DNA from: an uncultured Flavobacteriaceae bacterium
GTDB taxonomy: Bacteria > Bacteroidota > Bacteroidia > Flavobacteriales > Flavobacteriaceae
Assembly: GCA_913020075.1 (NCBI GenBank)
Contig: CAJWAE010000008.1
Coordinates: 1-43,623 of the forward strand
Length of the DNA stretch: 43,623 bases
Reading direction: 5' to 3'
Part shown: piece after piece, positions 37,233-43,623 of the stretch
How the letters are laid out: each line of letters starts with the position of its first letter
How positions within the stretch are numbered: the stretch's first letter is position 1
Notes under the pieces: generated by a model
What the model saw: only the letters and a program-made list of their open reading frames with translations
Told to the model about the DNA's origin: nothing
Databases searched by the model: none
Program-made: the position numbers and the translations under genes

Positions 37233-38966
37233 ATGAAACGTAAAGGCTTTTTTGTTTTAATATTAAATTTAATCTTTTTCACCTTATTTTCTTGTAATCC
37301 TAAAAGGAATTCAATTATAAAAGTAAAATATTCAAGTGCTTTAGGTAATGAGGGTTTTGACGGAAGACTTTTAGTTATTATTAGTAAAGATGTCAAAACA
37401 GAGCCCAGGTTTCAAATCAATGATTCAGATAAAACAGCTGTAATTATTGGTAAAAATATTCAAAACTGGATGCCTAACTCCACTGAAAGTTTTAATTCTG
37501 AAACTCTAGCATATCCAATTGATGAATTGGGAGACCTTCCAGATGGAAACTATTATATCCAGGCAATATTAAATAAATATGACACATTCAATTTATCTAG
37601 TGGTTTTGAGGTTCAGCTTCCAATGGATCAGGGCGAAGGGCAAAAATGGAATATTAGCCCAAAAAATATTTACAGTAAACCTATGAGGGTGAATTTATCT
37701 AATAGTGCTAAATCCATTGAAATAGAAATAACCGAGGAAATTCCATCAATAGAACCTGAAAAGGACACAAAACATATAAAACACATTAAAATCCAAAGCA
37801 AAATTCTGACCGAGTTTTGGGGTAGACCTATGTATCTTCAAGCAAACGTTCTTATTCCAGAAGGTTTTTCTAAAGAAAGTGAAATTGAATATCCATTGAT
37901 GGTTTTTCATGGTCATTTTCCTAAAACAGTAGGAGGGTTTAGAACAACTCCTCCAAGTGCCATAAAAAATGACAGTATATATAGTAGTCGATTTAACATA
38001 ACAGGATATAAATATATTCAGGAAAAAGAGGCCTTTGACTTTTATCAAAAATGGATATCAAATGATTTTCCTCGTTTTTTAGTGCTTGAAATTCAACATC
38101 AAAACCCCTATTATGATGACTCGTATGCAGTGAATTCAGCCAATATTGGTCCTTATGGGGATGCTATAACCTACGAGTTGATTCCTCATATTGAAAAAAT
38201 ATTTAATGGTGTTGGTAAGGGCTGGGGTCGTTTTCTTTATGGAGGCTCAACTGGTGGATGGGAAGCCTTAGCTGCTCAGGTGTTTTACCCTAAAGAATAT
38301 AATGGTTGCTTTGCTGCTTGCCCAGACCCCATTGATTTTAGAGCATATACGGTAATAGATTTATATAAAGATAAAAACGCATATTACAGTGAGGGGGACT
38401 TTAAAAAAACTCTTAGACCAGGAATGAGAGACGGAAAAGGACGTATCAAAACTTCTTTAAAAGATATTAATAGAAAAGAACATATCCTTGGAAATAAAAG
38501 TAGATCAGGCGATCAGTGGGATATCTGGCAGGCGGTCTATTCTCCTGTTGGAGATGACGGATATCCAAAACCTATCTGGGATAAACTTTCAGGCGAAATT
38601 GATATAGAAGTAGCTAATTATTGGAAAGAAAATTATGATTTAAGATTTATTATGGAGCGTGATTGGGATAAAATAGGTTTTGATTTAGTAGGTAAAATCA
38701 ATCTTTATTGCGGTGATATGGATAATTATTATCTCAATAATGCGGTTGTTTTAACTGAACAATTCCTTGAAAACAGATCTAATCCATATTATGATGGGGA
38801 AGTCGATTATGGAAATAATGCAGAGCATTGTTGGAATGGAGACCAAGAAAATCCAAATTATATATCAAGACTTCGATACAACACCTTGTATTTGGATAAA
38901 ATTCAAGAACGGTTAAAAAAAACAGCTCCTAAAAATAATAGATTACAAAATTGGAATATTAAATAA
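37233..38966 (+). CDS. Secreted/lipoprotein esterase-like protein (alpha/beta hydrolase fold)
   Basis: N-terminal lipobox-like LIFFTLFSC; LYGGSTGGWEALAAQVF nucleophile elbow; GKINLYCGDMDNYYLN and NAEHCWNG near the C-terminus. Confidence 0.8.
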   Translation: MKRKGFFVLILNLIFFTLFSCNPKRNSIIKVKYSSALGNEGFDGRLLVIISKDVKTEPRFQINDSDKTAVIIGKNIQNWMPNSTESFNSETLAYPIDELGDLPDGNYYIQAILNKYDTFNLSSGFEVQLPMDQGEGQKWNISPKNIYSKPMRVNLSNSAKSIEIEITEEIPSIEPEKDTKHIKHIKIQSKILTEFWGRPMYLQANVLIPEGFSKESEIEYPLMVFHGHFPKTVGGFRTTPPSAIKNDSIYSSRFNITGYKYIQEKEAFDFYQKWISNDFPRFLVLEIQHQNPYYDDSYAVNSANIGPYGDAITYELIPHIEKIFNGVGKGWGRFLYGGSTGGWEALAAQVFYPKEYNGCFAACPDPIDFRAYTVIDLYKDKNAYYSEGDFKKTLRPGMRDGKGRIKTSLKDINRKEHILGNKSRSGDQWDIWQAVYSPVGDDGYPKPIWDKLSGEIDIEVANYWKENYDLRFIMERDWDKIGFDLVGKINLYCGDMDNYYLNNAVVLTEQFLENRSNPYYDGEVDYGNNAEHCWNGDQENPNYISRLRYNTLYLDKIQERLKKTAPKNNRLQNWNIK

Positions 38967-38995
38967 AAAGATATCATTTTATAAAACTCACAGTC

Positions 38996-40564
38996 ATGAA
39001 AAAAAGTATACTAATATTAATTATTCACATACTAATTATTTCTCCACTATACTCTCAGGAATTGTTTGGTGGACTTGCAGCAGGCCCATATAATAAATTA
39101 GTTATTAGAGGAGCTATGGTCATTCCAGGTCATGGTGGACCTCCGGTTGGACCTTATGATATTGTTGTTAAAGGAAATAAAATTACTGATATGATTCCCT
39201 TTGATCCCGTCACAGCTAAAAGAAGAGGAATCGTAAATAGAGAAGAAGGAGATAGAGTTATAGACGCGACAGGTAAATACGTAATGCCCGGCATGATTGA
39301 CCTTCACACTCATTTAAGAACAGAGCCAATGCCTCTGGAGTATATTTATTATTTAAAATTAGCTCATGGAGTAACAACTATGGTTCCAGGTTCGGACAGA
39401 GGACTAATTCCCGGAATGAATCAGGCTAAATTGAGTAAAGAAAATAAAATTCTTGCACCAAAACTTTTTCCTATTTGGTCTTATGGTGCAACTACAAAAT
39501 ATGATAAAATAGCTCTTGATGATCCGAAAAATACTCCTGATGTAGTAAAAAAAATGTTTGAAAATGGTGCTCACGTTGTAAATGCAGGAAATTTAGGATG
39601 GAGTCAAGAACTGCTAAAAGCAGTTTGTAAAGCGGTTAAAGAAAATGGTGGAATCACAACTTATCATATACCTCCCAGTACAACTGCAGTGACTAAAGCT
39701 ATAGATGCTGCAAGATTAGGGGTTACAATGATTGAACACCATTATGCCTATGCTGAATCTGCATTAGATAGACAGGTTCAAGATTTTATTCCGACTTATA
39801 ATTACAATGATGAAAACGAAAGATTTAGACAAGCAGGTAAGGTATGGTCTCAAACAAATGAAAAAGTTTTACTTAATGAAATTGCAGATTCATTAGTATA
39901 TTATGGTGTAACAATGCTTCCAACTCGAGTTGTTTATGAGGCTAATCGAGATATTCTCAGAGCACAAAGCTTGCCTTGGCATAAAAAATATACTCATCAA
40001 TTATTAATAGAAAGAAATGGTCCAGACCCAAATTATCACGGAGCTTATCATTATGATTGGACAAGTGATGATGAATATTATTGGTCTAATGCTTTTAATC
40101 TTTGGGGAGATCTTATTTTTGAGTTTAATAAAAAAGGAGGTAGAGTGGCTTATGGTACAGACGATAGTTATATTTTTGCAACTCCTGGTTTTTCTAATAT
40201 AAGGGAATTACAGCTTTTAAGGGAAACAGGAATGCATACACTTGAAGTGTTAAAATCGGCAACTTTAAATAGTGCTTTAACCCTTCGGCAAGAGAAATTA
40301 GGCTTAGTTCGACCAGGATATATAGCAGATTTAATTATTGTAGAAGCCAGCCCTTTATATAATCTAAGAAACATGTATCAGTTTGGAGCTTTAACTGAGG
40401 ATGTTAATGGCAATATGATAAGAAAGGGAGGGATTTTACACACCATTAAAGATGGAATTGTAATTGAAAATCAGAAGCTAATGATCGAAGTTGAAAAAAT
40501 GGTTAAAGAGTCTAAGAAAAACGCATTACCCTCTGCAATGGAGGTCCCTTTTATTATTAACTAA
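38996..40564 (+). CDS. Secreted amidohydrolase family protein
   Basis: VMPGMIDLHTHL, TTYH, MIEHHYAY, YGTDDS metal-site motifs; LRQEKLGLVRPGYIADLIIVEASPL C-terminus. Confidence 0.9.
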   Translation: MKKSILILIIHILIISPLYSQELFGGLAAGPYNKLVIRGAMVIPGHGGPPVGPYDIVVKGNKITDMIPFDPVTAKRRGIVNREEGDRVIDATGKYVMPGMIDLHTHLRTEPMPLEYIYYLKLAHGVTTMVPGSDRGLIPGMNQAKLSKENKILAPKLFPIWSYGATTKYDKIALDDPKNTPDVVKKMFENGAHVVNAGNLGWSQELLKAVCKAVKENGGITTYHIPPSTTAVTKAIDAARLGVTMIEHHYAYAESALDRQVQDFIPTYNYNDENERFRQAGKVWSQTNEKVLLNEIADSLVYYGVTMLPTRVVYEANRDILRAQSLPWHKKYTHQLLIERNGPDPNYHGAYHYDWTSDDEYYWSNAFNLWGDLIFEFNKKGGRVAYGTDDSYIFATPGFSNIRELQLLRETGMHTLEVLKSATLNSALTLRQEKLGLVRPGYIADLIIVEASPLYNLRNMYQFGALTEDVNGNMIRKGGILHTIKDGIVIENQKLMIEVEKMVKESKKNALPSAMEVPFIIN

Positions 40565-40957
40565 TTTAAGACTGAAAAGCACCTATTTATTTTAGTAAGC
40601 CCAGCGTATAAAAGTTTTATTTTCTGATATTTTTAGACAACATAATTTAAAGTGTTAGAGTCTATAGTAAAGAAAAAAAAAGATTGTAACTCCATAAACT
40701 AAACAAGAATTTAGAAATATTTCTTTAGAGCCAATATAACAAAGGAATTATTGATTACTGAGATAAAAACAGTTTTACTTTCCAACAAAAAAAACTAATT
40801 AAATGACATAATAAAACTCAAACATATCAAAAAATAAATCAGATGTGAGTTTAGTCTAATAATGTTGAAAGTCATTTTGATATAAAATTTGTAAATCATT
40901 TTATAGAATTGTAAGTTTACTAGAGTATATTTCCATTAATTTTTAAATTAATATCAC

Positions 40958-41488
40958 ATGAAAAATTTAATAACGTTGTCATTTATAATATTTACATACT
41001 TTATTCATGCTCAAGATTTTAAAGGATTGGACAAGAGTCCAATGGACATGATTGAATTTCCTTCATCTAATAAAATAATAAATAAATTAGCTCGAGTAAT
41101 ATATAGCCGTCCACAATTAAAAGGAAGAGCGATTTCATCTCTTGTATCTGATGGGAAAGTATGGCGTTTGGGGGCTAATGAGTCTACAGAGCTTACTTTG
41201 TATTCTAACATGAAGCTTGCCGAAACAGAAATTACTGCAGGATCTTATACTCTTTATGCTATTACATCTGGAAATGATATTACCATCATAATAAACAAAG
41301 CAACCCATGTTTGGGGAGCTTATTCTTACGATCAAAATAATGATATTGCAAGGCTTACTGTTCCTTGGGAGGAAGATAGCAGCAAAACTCTTGAAGCTTT
41401 CTCAATGATATTTAATGAAACAAAAAGTGGTTTCAATATCCACTTAGGCTGGGGAAAACGGAGAGCAGTTATTCCTTTTGCTAAATAA
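40958..41488 (+). CDS. DUF2911 domain-containing secreted protein
   Basis: VIYSRPQLKGRAI...VWRLGANESTELTL...AGSYTLYAITSGNDITIIINKATHVWGAYSYD matches DUF2911. Confidence 0.9.
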   Translation: MKNLITLSFIIFTYFIHAQDFKGLDKSPMDMIEFPSSNKIINKLARVIYSRPQLKGRAISSLVSDGKVWRLGANESTELTLYSNMKLAETEITAGSYTLYAITSGNDITIIINKATHVWGAYSYDQNNDIARLTVPWEEDSSKTLEAFSMIFNETKSGFNIHLGWGKRRAVIPFAK

Positions 41489-41550
41489 TAATTATCACTA
41501 TTTAAAATTTTAGTTTTCCCATGTCTCATTTTTTCATAAACTCTTTCATA

Positions 41551-41585
41551 ATTTTCTATGTTAAAGTAACTTTAACATAGAAAAT
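41551..41585. repeat. Perfect 16-bp inverted repeat with 3-nt spacer
   Basis: ATTTTCTATGTTAAAG-TAA-CTTTAACATAGAAAAT in the intergenic region between DUF2911 and the SGNH-like gene. Confidence 0.9.
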
Positions 41586-41629
41586 ATAATGTTTTGGGAC
41601 GATGGTTTTCCCAATCAAAAATTAATATA

Positions 41630-42397
41630 ATGAAAAAGCTACTTATTATTTTATTACTTATTCCACTTGTTTCTTTTGGGCAAAATAAAAAAAAAGATAC
41701 TCTAAGTATTCTTTTTGTAGGAAATAGCTTTACCTATTATTATAATCTACCACAAGTTGTAAATGCTATGTCGATATATAGTGACAATTATCACTTAAAA
41801 ACTAGACATTCGATAGTGCCAGGATCAACATTACAAGAACATTTAAATCAAGAGCAAGGAACTCAAACGATTGATATTCTTAATTCAGAATCGTTTGATT
41901 ATGTAGTACTACAACATCATAGTTCGGCAACACAAAAAAATCTGGAGAATCTTGTAAACCCCAAGAATAAGGACTCTTTATTTCCATTTCTAAAGACAAG
42001 CAGAAAGATGGTTGAGCTAGTCAAAAGTAAAAATGCTATTCCTGTATTTATGATGACTTGGGCTTATCGTGCAAATCCACTAATGATTGAAACCATATCC
42101 TCTGCATACAATAATATGAGTGAAAAACTTGAAGTTGATGTAGTTCCTTGTGGAATATTATTTGATAAAGCCAGAAAATTCCGACCTGATTTAAATCTTT
42201 TTCATGATAATTCACATCCATCTAAAAATGGAACTTATCTCAACGGACTAGCTTTTTACAAATATTTTACGAATGAAAAAACATCTAACATTCCAAAACA
42301 AATAACTACTATTGACCGAAATGGAGAAAAACTATATTTACTCTTATTAAGTAAAGAAAACTCTGACTTTTTACAAAATTTAGTAGATGAGTTTTAG
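41630..42397 (+). CDS. SGNH/GDSL-like hydrolase (DUF4886-like)
   Basis: Signal peptide MKKLLIILLLIPLVSFGQ; ILFVGNSFTYYYNLPQVV, VVLQHHS, HDNSHPSKNGTYLNGLAFY (DxxH). Confidence 0.85.
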   Translation: MKKLLIILLLIPLVSFGQNKKKDTLSILFVGNSFTYYYNLPQVVNAMSIYSDNYHLKTRHSIVPGSTLQEHLNQEQGTQTIDILNSESFDYVVLQHHSSATQKNLENLVNPKNKDSLFPFLKTSRKMVELVKSKNAIPVFMMTWAYRANPLMIETISSAYNNMSEKLEVDVVPCGILFDKARKFRPDLNLFHDNSHPSKNGTYLNGLAFYKYFTNEKTSNIPKQITTIDRNGEKLYLLLLSKENSDFLQNLVDEF

Positions 42398-42592
42398 GCA
42401 TTACTATAACTGGATTTGATCTACAAGTATATGGAGTAATTTTTTAAAATCCCTTTGTTACAATACATTTGAAAATTCAACTATTTTCAAAGTGACACTA
42501 ATTTGACACAATAGATAAAACTTAATAGTAAATGTAGCTTAAATATCTCAACACTGTTTTTCTTCGTTAATTTAATGAAGAGGATATGCCTT

Positions 42593-43623
42593 TTACTTCG
42601 CTACCCTTTTTAGCATCAACAAACGAAAGTCCATCACCTGTGTCCCAGGAATTTCGAGTGCTTTTAATATTAAAAATCCTTTCCCCTTTTTAAGCTCAAT
42701 GGTTCCTACAGAGATTTTCATAAAGTCTTTTGCATAGGATTCTGTTCTTGGGCTTCTATCGTATTCCACGTTTTGGAACAAAGGGTCATATGCCTCTTTT
42801 ATTTCACCTATAAGTTTATTATTTCGAAAACTTAGCTCGAAAATAGAACCAATATCTTTAGGTGGGCAGGTGTAATAAAGCTCTACCTCAAACCTACCAC
42901 TTTCCAATACTTCTGCTTCCCAACTTATACTGTCTGAAACGCTTGTCCAATTAGTAAAGAATGAGCTATTGGGGAATTTATTGGAACGTTTGATGTTGCC
43001 ATAAGGGATTCCATCACGTGCAGGAATCTGAGTAAAAGTATAATCAGGATGTCCTATGAGAAAAGTTCGGATATCTATTTCTGGAAGTTCTGAAAACACT
43101 TCTGCCTTCCATCTCTTTTTTTCTTGGATAAATTGTTGCAGTAATTCTGGTTGTTGGGATGAAACATCCACCCTCTGTCCTGGATCTTTTTCCATATCAA
43201 AGAATTTCCCTTCAGGACCTAATCGATATTGCTGATTTCTAATACTAATTTTTTTCGCCCAATAATTAACGATAAATCGATCTTTCCACTTCGGATTAGC
43301 CTCTAATAATAAAGGCTTAAGACTTTTTCCGTCCAACGTTTTTTGTGGTACATAATCAATTCCAAATAAATCAGTTAACGTTGGTAAAAGATCTAGTACA
43401 CTAGCAATTTGTGTTATCGTCTTTCCGGCTTTTAATGTACCACTCCATTTCATAAATAGGGGAGATCGGACGCCTCCTTCATTTGTTGAACCCTTTGCCC
43501 CTTTCATGTCACCGTTCCAGCGAACCCCGTTCGGACCATTATCCGACAAATAAATGATGATGGTATTGTCCGATAATCCGAGTTCTTCAACTTTGGCAAC
43601 AACCCGGCCTACATTCCAGTCGA
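42593..43623 (-). CDS. Sulfatase family protein, C-terminal part (truncated by window edge)
   Basis: DNTIIIYLSDNGPNGVRWNGDMKGAKGSTNEGGVRSPLFMKWSGTLKAG, LPTLTDLFGID, LDGKSLKPLL; the reading frame stays open to 43623. Active-site Cys/Ser motif is outside the window. Confidence 0.92.
   Translation of the reverse strand, partial: DWNVGRVVAKVEELGLSDNTIIIYLSDNGPNGVRWNGDMKGAKGSTNEGGVRSPLFMKWSGTLKAGKTITQIASVLDLLPTLTDLFGIDYVPQKTLDGKSLKPLLLEANPKWKDRFIVNYWAKKISIRNQQYRLGPEGKFFDMEKDPGQRVDVSSQQPELLQQFIQEKKRWKAEVFSELPEIDIRTFLIGHPDYTFTQIPARDGIPYGNIKRSNKFPNSSFFTNWTSVSDSISWEAEVLESGRFEVELYYTCPPKDIGSIFELSFRNNKLIGEIKEAYDPLFQNVEYDRSPRTESYAKDFMKISVGTIELKKGKGFLILKALEIPGTQVMDFRLLMLKRVAK

Noticed and set aside
37746-38048. 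Minus-strand 100-aa ORF inside the esterase gene
   Set aside because: Antisense shadow ORF with no supporting features. The same applies to other short antisense ORFs in the track (e.g. 919-1110, 1190-1402, 13095-13283, 20585-20803, 30107-30298).
40565-40957. 393-bp gap without ORFs between amidohydrolase and DUF2911, considered as an ncRNA locus
   Set aside because: No GC-rich hairpin, repeat or recognisable riboswitch motif seen; AT-rich intergenic DNA is a sufficient explanation.
1-43623. Search for CRISPR arrays, tRNA/rRNA genes, transposases, toxin-antitoxin or phage-defence genes
   Set aside because: No regularly spaced direct repeats, no tRNA/rRNA-like sequence and no recognisable defence or mobile-element proteins were found by reading.

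Overview
AT-rich 43.6-kb window that reads as a Bacteroidota (flavobacterial type) chromosome. Supporting signs are two SusC/SusD pairs, a GLPGLI-family protein, a T9SS C-terminal sorting tail, TAnnTTTG-type promoter motifs and many AT-rich intergenic regions. I see no rRNA, tRNA, CRISPR, transposase, integrase or phage genes. Main blocks, left to right: (1) a DUF4375-like gene, then a T9SS-tailed alpha/beta hydrolase, a GT90-like glycosyltransferase and DNA-3-methyladenine glycosylase I; (2) secreted proteins of unknown function, NTF2/SnoaL-like proteins, a serine racemase/threonine dehydratase-like enzyme, an M20 peptidase, a VF530-like protein and a CocE/NonD hydrolase; (3) a Stealth-family phosphotransferase with an anomalous 5' end; (4) a minus-strand cluster of a J-domain+KTSC protein and two DEAD-box helicases, one with DEFD in motif II; (5) a SusC/SusD pair divergent from a GLPGLI + outer-membrane receptor pair; (6) an Lrp/AsnC regulator divergent from the tdh-kbl threonine-degradation pair; (7) a large Asp-box (BNR/VPS10-like) protein divergent from a second SusC/SusD pair, followed by two amidohydrolases flanking an esterase, with no recognisable CAZyme; (8) DUF2911, an SGNH/DUF4886-like hydrolase and a truncated sulfatase at the right edge. 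The best candidates for something under-described are the CAZyme-free SusCD/Asp-box/amidohydrolase locus at 27.7-40.6 kb, the J-KTSC/DEAD-box cluster, the apparent poly-A frameshift at the Stealth 5' end, and the second amidohydrolase, which seems to lack the usual metal-bridging lysine. All family calls come from reading motifs; no database search was run.
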